Shown here one piece after another: positions 1-11,075 of a DNA stretch of 64,000 bases; position 1 is the stretch's first letter; every line of letters begins with the position of its first letter. The position numbers and the translations under genes are program-made. The notes under the pieces are model-generated. The model worked only from the letters and a program-made list of their open reading frames with translations, was not told the DNA's origin and did not search any database. Origin of the DNA: Limanda limanda (taxonomy: Eukaryota > Chordata > Actinopteri > Pleuronectiformes > Pleuronectidae); NCBI RefSeq assembly GCF_963576545.1, contig NC_083638.1, positions 23,894,090-23,958,089 of the forward strand. Reading direction: 5' to 3'.

Positions 1-3
1 CAC

Positions 4-1335
4 CTGCAGCAAGAAATCATAAACCTCTGCAGCGTTGCGGAACAGCTTCTGGTGTTTTCCAAACGGCAAATACTCGATACACGGGAAGGCGTTGTAGAGA
101 AGCGCCCAGCCGCTCACGGCTAACTCCACGTTCTCGCTGAAGAGCTCGATCATGTGCTGGAAGTTGCGGTCGTCGTAGGTGAAGCGTTGTCCGAAGATGA
201 TCAGGTTGGTGATGTTGGACACGGCGTTGGTCACGAGGTGCTTGGGGTTGAAGGGCTTCCCCTTGTGCTTGTCGATGGCGTCGACGAAGAACATGCACTC
301 CTCGGAGATCCTCCTCTCGAACTGCCTCTGGCCGCTGCCGAAGTAACGGAAGGAGTTGCACGCCAGTTTACGGTGCTCGATCCAGCCTTTGCCATATTTA
401 CAGTTCAGAAGGCCTGCGAGTGGCGGAGAAGGAAAACAAACAAATGAAATACAGATAAAACTCCTGACAATGAAATTTTTTCAACTGTCGTGTGATTGCG
501 CTGTGATCACATCGTGAGGTCTTACCGCCCATTTTGGTCATTTTCTGGAATAAAGGCAGCGACGGGCGATCAGCGAACACCTCACTCTGATGGTAGAGAC
601 ACTCCCTCACACAGTCATATCCATTCAGCACCACCGTCAAGATGCCGCCCAGGTCAAGACTGAAAATCTGGAAAGAACACAGTGATGTAAGCGCTGCTGC
701 TTTTGTTCCTCACACACACACACACATACACACACACACACAGACAGACATCTAAATATTCCACAGTTACAGACACTCTGCAACATTGAGGTGTTTCATG
801 AGCCAGGAGCAGGGTGTGGGTTATTTTAACTTTCAGGACATTTAACAGGACAGTCTCCATCTTTGCATCATGTTACATTCTAAAAGAAACAATGTTATCA
901 AACTGAACTCTTTGTCCCTAGATGTGTGTTTATCTTGAGGAGGGGACTTTACTTTTTTGGGAGCAACAGATTCTCCTGCAAGAAAGTAGACCCCTGATGT
1001 AAGGGCGAGCCTCTATTGTTCCTTCCCTGCAGTGTGTGCGTGCGTGCGTCTGGGTGTGTGTACGTGTGTGCATGTGCGTGTGTGTGTGCGTGTGTTACCT
1101 GTCCATGAACTTCACTCTGCTTCTTGAGGAAGACGTGCGGCTCGGTGGCCAGGGACAGTATGTTTCCTATGATAGGGATGGTGGAGGGTCCGGGGGGGAA
1201 GCCCGGGGGTCTCCTCTGCTTGAAGAGCTGCCGGACCAGCAGGAAGGCGAGCAGGCAGACAGCCAGGCAGAGCCCGGCAAGCAGAGCCTGAGCCCCGGTC
1301 ACCTGCACCAGAGATACCGACTTGATCGAAACCAT
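4..1335 (-). CDS. cyp2r1: Vitamin D 25-hydroxylase CYP2R1, coding exons 1-3 (partial gene)
   Basis: Microsomal cytochrome P450 that 25-hydroxylates vitamin D. Three exons are visible, all with GT/AG borders: exon 1 1335-1099, exon 2 667-526, exon 3 413-4. They join in frame (237+142+410 nt = 263 codons, phases 0, 1, 0), about half of the roughly 500-residue family length. The heme-binding part lies beyond the left edge. Exon 1 gives a hydrophobic anchor (about residues 8-32), basic KQRR, then the PPGFPPGP hinge typical of microsomal P450s. Exon 2 carries [13 protein letters not shown], [10 protein letters not shown] and MTKMGG blocks characteristic of CYP2R1. Exon 3 carries [33 protein letters not shown] and [14 protein letters not shown]. 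The start MVSIK at 1335 is the first real ATG; the frame is open further upstream only from non-ATG codons. Only the Cys-ligand region is untested. Family assignment rests on motif recall and is strong. Confidence 0.95.
711..746. repeat. (CA)n microsatellite in cyp2r1 intron 1
   Basis: A CA dinucleotide run with a few interruptions (CATA, CAGA) lies about 45 bp upstream, in gene sense, of the exon 2 acceptor at 667/668. Confidence 0.9.
1031..1096. repeat. Imperfect (GT)n microsatellite abutting the cyp2r1 exon 1 donor
   Basis: A GT/GC-rich run reads as (CA)n in gene sense and begins directly after the donor GTAAC at 1098. The first bases of intron 1 are therefore part of the microsatellite. 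Confidence 0.85.
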
Positions 1336-1480
1336 CTTTCCCCCACAGAGCCGAGCAGCGTGTGTCCCCCTGCAGCCTCGCCCTGCTGACTGCACCCCCC
1401 CTCACACCGACCAGTGCACATATGTATCATCTTGCACATTTTCTATCCCCCGCCTCTAGAGCCAAGATTGGCCAGAAACT
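1336..1480 (-). promoter_or_regulatory. cyp2r1 5'UTR and probable proximal promoter
   Basis: This GC-richer stretch lies just upstream of the cyp2r1 ATG. An inverted CCAAT box (ATTGG read on plus, 1467-1471) sits about 130 bp from the start codon. I see no clear TATA box. The transcription start is inferred, not determined. Confidence 0.35.
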
Positions 1481-1611
1481 CAGAGTTAACTGTTGATGAA
1501 CTTTGTTCTGCACTCGATCAATGATGGGGATCACTTTTTGGTGCTGGTGGAGTTTTTGGTTCATTTAACCCAAATAGAAACAGCCTCAGAGGGCAGCGCT
1601 GCAGGAGCCGG

Positions 1612-1648
1612 GCACACACACAAACACACACAGACACACACACACACA
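1612..1648. repeat. (CA)n microsatellite
   Basis: CA repeats are interrupted by AA and GA dinucleotides. Confidence 0.85.
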
Positions 1649-1805
1649 TCAGCATGGTTTGTCGTGAAACTCTTATTCAAGTTTGACTCAGACACAAACG
1701 TGCAGGAGAATGTGTCAATGCAACAAGTCAGATCAGAACTGGCAGACGCGCTAATTGGCCTCACAGACTTGCTGCAGAGTGATTTAAATATATCATATTA
1801 CATGA

Positions 1806-1823
1806 CTGTGTGTCTGTGTGGGG

Positions 1824-1854
<31 letters not shown>

Positions 1855-1857
1855 GGA
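1806..1857. repeat. (GT)n followed by a 19-base poly-G run
   Basis: GT-rich sequence runs into 19 consecutive G at 1838-1856. Such a tract can form G-quadruplexes and is prone to length error in sequencing, so the exact length is uncertain. Confidence 0.85.
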
Positions 1858-4800
1858 GTTCTGCTACATTGCACACACAGTCTGGAAGCGTGTTTCCTAT
1901 AAGAGCAGTACATGGAAAAATCCTGCAGCACGTTAAAGTTCAAAAGTGCTCGTGTGGGATTCCGGTGGATTTTAACACTTGATGTGCTGCTGTTCGAAGA
2001 ACGAGGATGAACAACAAAGTTCTGTTGGAGGAATTCAACACTGCAAAGAAAATCACACAAATTCAATGTAGAACTAAAATTGATGCAACGGCTGAATACA
2101 CAAGATCATAATACTAATGATATTGGCAAACAAAGTTTTATTCTTGGTCATTGTTTCATTGGAGGAAGGTAAGATATATATTCTGAGCACAATTTCTTTC
2201 TCATAAAAACTTTCTACCAGACTAGAGATAAGCTTAAAAAAAAATCTGTGGGTTCTTGACCCAGGTTTCTGAACATTCACAGGGAAATACTGTGTATTGC
2301 TCGAAATCGTGATCACGTGTATAGTTTCCAGGAAACTTTGCCAAGTAAGTAGTGCAAATTTGAATCTAAATGAATGACTTACCTGTGCACCCTAAATGTT
2401 ACATATGCTGCAGGAACCATGAACTTTGAGTAAAACAAGTATTTCTGGGAAGCAGAGGTCGGATAATGTCAGAGTCTTGACCAAACATAAAGCAGATTTC
2501 AGGATGCAGATTAGCTTTGAATGAAGGAGACAGAGCAGAGATGTATTTAACTGTTACAGGCCCAGGTGATGACTGAGCTGAGAACATCAATATGATCATT
2601 TTGCAAAAAGGTAAGAATCCACCCAACATCCAACCAGGCTAATAAACTCAAATCGTTTGAGACAAAAATGTTGGACTTTTGGACATAAGTGTGATTTGTG
2701 TTGACCGTGTTGAATCAGTGCAGCAGTGAAAGCAACTTTTGTTAACGGCAGCACAAAGAGAGAAGGTCACACTCTATCAGTTACCAAACGACTGCCAGCT
2801 CGGAGACAACTTTTCCTGCAGATAAAAAGAATAAGAAAGTACAAAAGTGTCAAAGTCAGCCTGGAGAGAGACTGACTGCCAGTCACCAGCTGTCGTTGGG
2901 ACGGTGGCTCGGAGCGACAGATGAGCCGAGTATCATGTGGGGTCACTGAACAGGTGATCAGCGCCTCTCCGATAACATGGCTACAGACGCTGGAGAATCC
3001 TATCGCACGGGTTGTCACCATACATGTAGGCTGCAAGGACATGTTACCATCATGTGTCTGTTCACATACACCTCACTGTGAACCAGACATACGTACGCAT
3101 CTGTCAAAGGGAGGTGTTTTTAAACAATTGGGACCTTTAACGAAGAGCTTATATCGTGATTGCAATTTTAAACTTTAACAATTTCTGAATAATCCAACGC
3201 CAAGCAGGAGATGGAACCGTGTTTTGAACAGATTTAGTTTCAATGTGTGTAAGTGCAAAGCGATGATGAGGCCTGTTGTGATACAATGATAGTTTCGGAA
3301 CATGATGATTTTATAAACCACATCTGTTTGTATTTTTAAAAATATGTAACGTCTAAATACATGTCCAACAATCTAAATAATAAAGTTATCTTAATATAAC
3401 ATGAACTATCCATTAAAACACAACAGATTTCTAAAATTGCTATTTGAAATACATATTTTTACATTTTGTAATATTTCAACATTGAATGTATTTGTTTGAT
3501 ATCATATATTTGCTTATTGGCTCTTTTTTGAACAACGCTTTTGTCTACAATAATTATTATTCATCATTTTTTTCAATATTAACAATATTTGTATCAATAT
3601 ATTTGTATGATAAATGTGAAAAATTATTGCTAGATTGTGTAATTGGTTTCGAAATGAATTAAATGGATAACAAAATAACAAAAAACCAGGGAACGTGGTA
3701 TAATTATCTGAGGATTCCCCATAAAGCACCTTTGTGTTTAACCCAGTTCTAGTTTTTAAGCAAATAAACTTTGCCCCAGTAAGCGGCTGTAGGTTCCTTC
3801 ACCTCCACACGTTAATGCACTGCATTCAAAGGTCAGAGGTTACGGTCAAAGGTTAAGGCATGAGCCACATTCCAGACGTTTTGGTCTTGCGTTCCAAAAA
3901 CCTGAGCTCGTCCACACACCCCAGGATGAGGAATGTTGGGGAAAAATGGTATCAAGCTTGAATAATCCGACAAATCAATAAAGATGCACATGACAAAATA
4001 TCTTATAAATATTTTTAAAATGATCCCTTTCGCAGACAAAGCAGCTGTTTATTCCCTCGCTTTTTTTCTGCCTACACAGTTTTTTTCTTGTTTATAATGG
4101 AAGTGGAGAACGCACAGAGTTTAACACTCAGGTAACAATAACCGTCCCACTGAGGTGGTTTTTAAACTTTAAACAATTTGCACTTTTGTAAAACCGTGCT
4201 CTCCACTTTTCCGTGTCATCAGTTGCTCCTCATCAGACGTGAAGTTGTTTATCCAGCTGTTCCTTCCTGCTTAGGCAGCTGGAAGATTTTTTTTTTCTGT
4301 CTCCGAAGCCTCAAATGGCCTAGACAGACCTCCCCCCTCCCCACCCATCATTCAGATTTGTCAGGGCTACCTAATGAGGACATTCTTGCAAATTACTTTC
4401 TTTGCTTCCTGCCGGCTCCCCAGACTCATCAGCTGTGCTGGAAGCATTAAACCAATCTGTCAATTTTAATCAAATGAACAACTCACTGTTGCATCTTCTT
4501 GTTAGTGGTCAGGTCAATCACAACACCAGCAACAGGAGTGTTTCCTGTCCGTGGAACTGCATGCACTCAGAACAAATCTGAATCAGATCTATTTTCAAAA
4601 TAGTTCATGTAGTAACTTCTGCCAGTTTTTGAAATACACACTTCAAAATTGTGTTTGTCTGGATGGTATTCATTTGAACTTATATTAACTGATTTATCTT
4701 ACTTAAAGACCCCAAGATGAAGAAGTTGGCGTAACTCTGCAATCTGCATGTTCTCCTGTTTCCCTTTCCTGATTGGTTCTGCTGTGTGGTTTGTCCCCTG

Positions 4801-5000
4801 TTGGTACGCAGTCCTGTCTGTGTGTGTGTGTTCATCCAGGTGGGTGTGGCCTTCAGTTACCTGCTCCCCGCACACTCATCAGCCGCAATATTTAAACCCC
4901 ACATCTTTCCTGCAGATCCCTCCATCTCCTGGAGTGGTGTAAACCATTGACTGTGTGTAAAGATGGACTCCGCTTCCTCCCATTGTACAAATATCCTTTA

Positions 5001-6559
5001 CAGCCGTGGCCAAAAGTTTTGAGAATGGCACAAATATTCATTTTCACAAAGTCTGCTGCCTCAGTTTTTATGATGGCAATTTGCATATACTCCAGAATGT
5101 AATGAAGAGTGATCAGATGAATTGCAATTAATTGCAAAGTCCCTCTTTGCCACGAAAATGAACTTAATACCCCAAAACCCATTTTCACTGCATTTCAGCC
5201 CTGCCAAAGAAGGACCAGCTGATATCATGTCAGTGATTCTCTTGTTAAGAAAGGGGATAGTGTTGATGGGGACAAGTCTGGAGATCACTCTGATCACGCT
5301 GATTTAGACAGAATAGCAGACTGGAAGCTTTAAAAGGAGGGTGGTGCTTAAAGTCAGTGTTCTTCCTCTGTTAACCATGGTTACCTGCATGGAAACACGT
5401 GCAGTCATCATTGTTTTGCACAAAAAGGGATTCAGAGGCCAGGATATTGCTGCCAGTAAAATTGCACCTAAATCTACCATTTATCTGATCATCAAGAACT
5501 TCAGGGAGAGAGGTGCAATTGTTGGAAGAAGGCTTCAGGGCGCCCAAGGAAGTCCAGCAAGCACCAGGACTTCGGCACTCAGCTTCGGGATTGGGGCACC
5601 ACTAGTGCAGAGGTTGGTCAGGAATGGCAGCAGGCAGGTGTGAGTGCATCTGCACGCACAGCGACACAAAGACTTTTGGAGGATGGCCTTGTGTCAAGAA
5701 GGGCAGCAAAGAAGCCACTTCTCTCCAGGAAAAACATCAGGAACAGACTGATATTCTGTCAAAGGTACAGGGATTGGACTGCTGAGGACTGGGGTAAAGT
5801 CATTTTCTCTGATGAATCCCCTTACCGATTGTTTGGGGCATCTGGAAAAAATCTTGTCTGGAGAAGAAAAGGTGATCGTTACCATCAGTCCTGTGTCGTG
5901 CCAACAGTAGAGCATCCTGAGACCATTCATCTGTGGGGTTGCTTCTCAACCAAGGGAGTGGGCTAAGTAACAATTTTGCCTAAGAACACAGCCATGAATT
6001 AAGAATGGTACCAAAACATCCTCAGAGAGCAACTTCTCCCAACATCCAAGAACAGTTTGGTGATGAACAAGGCCTTTTCCAGCATGATGGAGCACCTTGC
6101 CATAAGGCGAAAGTGATAACTAAGTGGCTCGGGAAACAAAACTTCTGAAATTTTGGGTCCATGGCTAGGAAACTCCCCAGACCTTAATCCCATTCAGAAC
6201 TTGTGATCAATCCTCAAGAGGCGGGTGGACAAACAAAAACCCACAAATTCTGACAAACTCCAAGCATTGATTATGCAAGAATGGGCTGCCATCAGTCAGG
6301 ATGTGGCCCAGAAGTTAATTGAAAGCATACCAGGGCGAATTGCAGAGGTCCTGAAAAAGAAGGGTCAACACTGCAAATATTGACTCTTTGCATAAACTTA
6401 ATGTAATTGTCAATAAAATCCTTTGACACTTATAAAATGCTTGTAATTATACTTCAGTATACCATAGTTACATCTGACAAAAAGATTTAAAAACACTGAA
6501 GCAACACACTTTGTGAAAACCAATATTTGTGCCATTCTCAAAACTTTTGGCCACGGCTG
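5001..6559 (+). mobile_element. Tc1-like DNA transposon, inactive copy
   Basis: Terminal inverted repeats begin CAGCCGTGGCCAAAAGTTTT at 5001 and end with the exact complement at 6559. Similarity continues inward for roughly 40 bp strongly and then degrades. Both ends abut TA (4999-5000 and 6560-6561), the Tc1/mariner target duplication. The 1559-bp length suits a full-length teleost Tc1-like element. The transposase frame inside is broken (separate entry). It lies inside an older inverted-repeat element, so it inserted later. Confidence 0.93.
5377..6383 (+). pseudogene. Tc1-like transposase pseudogene
   Basis: The transposase would bind the terminal repeats and catalyse cut-and-paste transposition. 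Reading starts at the ATG at 5377 (MVTCMETRAVII, then HTH-like KGFRGQDIAASKIAPKSTIY). The frame shifts between about 5520 and 5640, continues as RRAAKKPLLSRKNIRNRLIF and DWGKVIFSDES (first catalytic Asp), and hits TAA at 5964-5966. More shifts and stops follow. Remnants of the FQHDGAPCHKAK block and a terminal KKKGQHCKY ending at TGA 6381-6383 are still readable. In the NPIENLW-type motif the third catalytic residue is Gln (CAG at 6195-6197) and the Trp codon is TGA (6204-6206). The copy cannot make active enzyme. Confidence 0.92.
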
Positions 6560-6925
6560 TATAAGGGCGCCACCATTTTGCACTTTTGGCCTCAGAGTCT
6601 CTGCGGTGGTGATCACGGTCTGAAGCTGTGCTATCGAGGTTCCGACGATACCTGCATTCGAAAAATCGCAATTCAGTTTTATCAAATTTTTTAAAAAAGT
6701 ATTAAGACAAATTAAACCAACAGAACACTTGCACATGCATCAGTGTGTTGAGAACCAACTAATATTTAAGTCACAGTGTATGGGAAAAATGTATTTAATT
6801 TGTACTTTGACATTTTAGTTCAGGCCACAAGCCGTTTACTAACATTCAGCCACCAGGGGGCAATGAAGATGATTGGCTCCACATTTGGGGAGCGATCATG
6901 CCGTCCATCTTTCTATTCAGTCAGG

Positions 6926-9350
6926 GGAGAAAACTTCAGACTTTGCTTTGATGTTGTGTTTTGTAGGAGACAGGAGGAGACCATTGAAATACATATTGAA
7001 ATGTATTCCTAATGTCGTATGCAAGTTCCACAAAAAATACTGGAGTAACTACTTAATTAAAACTGTGGCCAGAGCATTCCAGGAAATTAGATCAAATTAT
7101 GTTTATTCAACAAATATTGCCGGAGTTTTTTATATTTAACCGATTACAATGATGTAATATTACTAAAGATATTGGAAGAGAAGCCACCATATATATATAA
7201 ATGTTTTGGCAAAACAAATCAATACCGTCTCACAGGATGCAGTTTGTCGTCTTATAGCAAAACTCTATTCTGGGTTAATTTTATTTGGTCCTGATCAGTG
7301 CTTGGGGGTTTGATGCTGTTACTGTGCTAGAACAGCACCAGCCTGTACATTATGAAGAGGCTTCTTCCGGTCTGTCCATACTGCAGGGCATGTGCACACT
7401 ATTTGTTTTGTGTGGGTCCCTTGACGACCTTGGATCTACAGTAAATTATTTACCATCTGAATAAGCGGAATCATAAAGTGCATGTGGAAAATCGAACAAG
7501 AGACCTTCCCTAATGCTGTCCAGAACCTCTGTTTTTCCAACTGCATAATGACACTAAAAGGCGCAGCAAGAAGTCCTGTAATCCCTGTGCAACCACTGGC
7601 CAGCTGTTTAAATGTTAGGTCAGGTTTAGTTGGCTTCCTAATGGAGAGCTGGAGGATTTCATGTCTATAAATCCACAAGCCTGGATATAGTGTTCTGTTT
7701 GAAAATGCAGAAACGTCCTCATCAAACCGGAAGCTTCACAAAACTCTGTCCCTTTTCCATTGCCTCAGCTGGTACTTGATTCCTGCCACCTGTCCAAATA
7801 ACGCAAGGTGACGATATAGATTTGAGGGAAATTCTCTTTCTGACGTTTTCTTTTCGCAGAATTGCACTCAACTGCACTCAAGAAAGATGCTGGAACTCTG
7901 ACAAGACAGATGAGGTCACACTGACTCAGCGGAGACTGTCACTGATGAGCGCCGCACTGAGCAGAGCGCTGCCCTCTCTGTCATGAATGCTCTCCTGTGT
8001 TGTAATTATTTTTCCAGACCAATTCATGCCTAAAATTTGGGGATGCGAACAGCGTGAGCTAATTGCGTTCTTGACAATACGCTCTCCCCCTTGGAATGTC
8101 AATTCTCTGCATCAGACTCATGTCCTGGATCAAAGCAGGCATTGGTGATTTGAGGCGTGGGAGCAGCTCCGAATCCAAAACTTTTGCTTTGGACTAAAAC
8201 TAACGTGCATCTGAACTGCTTGACCTGTGATGGTGGCGCTTGACAAATTTTTGCAAATTTTGACCATTATTTCCAAACTTCAGATTGTTAACTATAAGAT
8301 AAATATAGAATACAAATTTCTCTGCAAGTTCCACAAATGAGAGAAATACTATTAATATTGATAATTGTGTGTGTGTGTGTGTATTTGAAACCTCTTTCTC
8401 CAGATACACACGTGCGTATCTGTCTGGGAAGTGCAACTCTAATGAGTTTCCTTGTGACGCGAAATTATAGAACAGGAGGCAGGATGCTTTATGATACATC
8501 ATCCAATATGGTTACATAATGGGAATTAGAAGATGGCCAGAGACCAGTAGCCCAGTAACTAGCTCAGAAACACCGGATGAACACCAGTGAATCCATGGCG
8601 CCCTCACAGTGATGTCATGCACACATAAAACTAGAATGGCACTCCATAGTCTCCTTCAGTTCAATCAGGCTGCACCAAATTGCTCACACTTTAACTATTA
8701 TACAGAATGGACTGGATCCTTAACTCCTCTAAACTGTTTGTTGTGTTGAAACCCAACTCAAAAATGAACATTAATTTATTCTCTAAAATATTAAACAAAG
8801 TTCTTTTGTTCAGCACTGTCAGATGGGGCGGACGTGCACCGAAACATGTGAGGGAGCCGACACTTTCTGAAGTGTTTCCCAGTGGATCAACTGTTCCCTG
8901 TTCGATTATGAGCCTGAACAAGGGGAATCCTGCTGTTCCTGAAATAAAAAAGCATCTGCAATGATTGTATCTAAAGGTATCAACAGATTTCTTCCCACTC
9001 TGAGTATCTTCTGGCCACCTGTAGAATCCATGCCCCTCATTATCCCTGTACATCTTAAACATGTAATGATGAAATTAAGCCACATTGAAATGTCATCGAT
9101 TCACTTGAAGAACAGATGCAGTGATGAATCATCTTCATTATCTCTGAGCAGCATCAATGATCCACGCTGGGACATGGGGTGGATTAAGACCCTCAGTCAC
9201 TGTGTGAAAGTGTCAGTGACGGTTCTCTGTCTCATTGTGTTGAAACAGATTCTCTTCCTGATTCTACCGATTTTTGTGAATGGACATTATTTACATGTAA
9301 CTTACACACAAGCTCTTTTATTAGCTCGCTGGGAGTGTCTTAGACCTTCT
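6926..9350. other. Non-coding interval upstream of calca
   Basis: No gene is established. It holds a short (GT)n run near 8366-8382 and otherwise unremarkable sequence. A 152-codon open frame (8961-9419, plus) runs into the calca promoter but shows no recognisable domain (see rejected items). Confidence 0.6.
8366..8382. repeat. Short (GT)n microsatellite
   Basis: About eight uninterrupted GT units. Confidence 0.85.
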
Positions 9351-9351
9351 G

Positions 9352-9450
9352 ATTGGCTCGCAGCTTGTGGTGAAGTATCTGACTGGCCAATAGACGATCA
9401 TCAAGTGCTCACTGGGTGAATATGGAAACCCATGGGGAACATATATAAAA
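9352..9450 (+). promoter_or_regulatory. calca promoter (two CCAAT boxes and TATA box)
   Basis: An inverted CCAAT (ATTGG, 9352-9356), a direct CCAAT (9387-9391) and a strong TATA box (TATATAAAA, 9442-9450) are spaced as in a classical RNA polymerase II promoter. Transcription would start about 25-30 bp after the TATA box, near 9470-9478, giving a short non-coding exon 1. Confidence 0.8.
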
Positions 9451-9471
9451 CAGTGTACTGTGGAGGTGCTC

Positions 9472-9527
9472 AGCAGATACAGTCTCATCATTTAATTCTT
9501 CATCAGCAGAAGATTTGTTATCTTATG
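9472..9527 (+). other. calca: calca non-coding exon 1
   Basis: This is the transcribed leader between the inferred start site and a consensus donor: ...TTATG, then GTGAGT from 9528. The 5' limit is inferred from TATA spacing. A non-coding first exon is standard for calcitonin/CGRP genes. Confidence 0.7.
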
Positions 9528-9946
9528 GTGAGTATTGATAAAACGCTGCTTGTTTAGATTATAGATTGTTGATGATAGAAATACTAGATACGATGCTCTG
9601 GTTGTTGAGGAAGGTGAGAGCTGAATATGTCGTTACTGTACTTGTGCTACTAGTTATAAACACAGGCTAGAGTTTTCTCAGCTGGATTGATGATATTTTA
9701 CTATCTGATGTATATACTGTTCTATCAGCCAATTCTGCGAATGGGCTAGTTGCCGATCAAGCCTCTAATATCAGTTTATCACTAACAACTTCTCTCCCTG
9801 CCTGGAATGGGACAGAGACAGAGGATTTAACAATGTTAATGAATGTCGATAGAAAATCTGTGTAATGGCACAAAATGTTGTGGACAAGCAATAATGCAAA
9901 TTACCATGTTTGATACCGTGGGTGTTTTCCACAGGGAGGCATAATA

Positions 9947-11075
9947 ATGCTGAAGCTGTGGACTCTCCTTCTTGGCAACGCGCTGATCATTTGTCAGATA
10001 TACGTCTCACAGGCAGCTCCATCCAGGTAGAACCTTGTAAAACTCATATAATTATTAATATAACCAATAATTAGAAAAAACGTTTTTACCAATACTTATC
10101 ATAGATATTTATATGAACTTCATTTCCTCAGTTTCCCAAGCATGATTTGTTCTTCATGACCAGCAGTAATGCAATGTCCTGATATATGCAAAATAATCAA
10201 TTCACCTTCCTATGAACTTTTAAAGTGAACAAATGTTTCCATTACTGCTGTATTTATATATTTTTTTCAAAACAATACTGTTTCTTCTTCCCAGATCAAG
10301 CAAAGAGTTGATGTCAGATGGAATCACACTAACAAACGAAGACGCTCAAAGTTTTCTCAGAGCCTTCAAGGAGTTGATGCAGATAACTTCAGATGAGCAA
10401 GACCCTCGAGCAGCTGATGGGAACAGGTATGGCTCTTACCTATCTCTCTATAGCTCCCTATTCTCTTTATATACCATATAATATCTTTATCTCTATTAAC
10501 ACACTTCTGTTTATGAGTCCAACAGCTTCAACTTTGGTGTGTATTGATTATGAAGGTACACAGTGCAATTCATGTAAATCTATTCTCTGCCACAATCCCT
10601 CAATTCATGGACTTCATTCATTAATTCACTCAGTATTAGCTCATGTGTCTGTATGAGTGTCCTAAAGACAGCATGATATCAGAGAACTCAAGAGAATGTG
10701 CATGATAAACATTAGACTCATACATTAGTAATATACAGCATGAAAACTGCAAATCTTCTGGATCTGTTAGCATGACGTTGAAATGTTAAAGCATGACATT
10801 TTTAGAGAAAAGAGATCATACGTGTACGAATCATATTTATCTGCATGCCACATCCACTGTAAGTCTGTTTCTGCATGTTTGTCTCCGTCTCTGGCAGCTT
10901 GGACAGAGCCATGTCTAAGCGCTGCACCGGCCTGAGCACTTGTGTGCTGGGCAAACTCTCCCAGGATATTCACAAACTGCAAACATATCCCCGCACCAAC
11001 GTGGGAGCGGGGACACCGGGCAAGAAGAGAAGTCTGTCTGAGCAGTATGAGAACCCCGGCAGCTCGTTCAACTGA
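9947..11075 (+). CDS. calca: Preprocalcitonin (calcitonin splice form of calca)
   Basis: Precursor of calcitonin, the hypocalcaemic peptide hormone (ultimobranchial gland in fish). Exons: exon 2 from 9935 with ATG 9947 to 10026; exon 3 10295-10426; exon 4 from 10898 with stop at 11073-11075. Splicing is in frame (80+132+178 nt) and gives 129 residues. Residues 1 to about 24 form a signal peptide ([20 protein letters not shown]). An acidic propeptide follows, then MSKR, a dibasic cleavage site. The 32-residue hormone begins [14 protein letters not shown] and ends TNVGAGTP, followed by GKKR: Gly for C-terminal amidation and a dibasic cut. The Cys1-Cys7 ring is intact. A 14-residue C-terminal flanking peptide ends SSFN. 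Position 2-3 Thr-Gly is unusual against the Ser-Asn or Ala-Ser I recall from other vertebrates. Confidence 0.95.

Larger units (their letters stand above)
1396..4942. other. Non-coding interval between cyp2r1 and the nested transposon
   Basis: No credible gene is seen. It contains two dinucleotide microsatellites (about 1612-1648 and 1806-1857) and otherwise AT-rich sequence. The short open frames here lack splice sites, protein-like composition or recognisable motifs. Confidence 0.7.
4943..6925. mobile_element. Small inverted-repeat (MITE-like) element interrupted by a Tc1 insertion
   Basis: The left end reads GACTGTGTGTAAAGATGGA. The right end (about 6902-6925), reverse-complemented, reads GACTGAATAGAAAGATGGAC, so the two ends form degenerate terminal inverted repeats. 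The interior, once the 1.56-kb Tc1 element is set aside, is about 420 bp and includes CACCAGGGGGCAATGAAGAT, a phrase I recognise from dispersed teleost repeats. The family name is not known to me. The pairing of ends is inferred from their similarity and position. Confidence 0.5.

Noticed and set aside
8691..9062. 123-codon minus-strand open frame overlapping plus-strand frames
   Set aside because: No ATG-supported domain or homology is recognised, and overlapping open frames on both strands suggest low stop density by chance.
8961..9419. 152-codon ATG-initiated open frame upstream of calca
   Set aside because: It overlaps the CCAAT boxes of the calca promoter, has no recognisable domain and runs in sequence of non-coding composition. 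Length alone was not enough.
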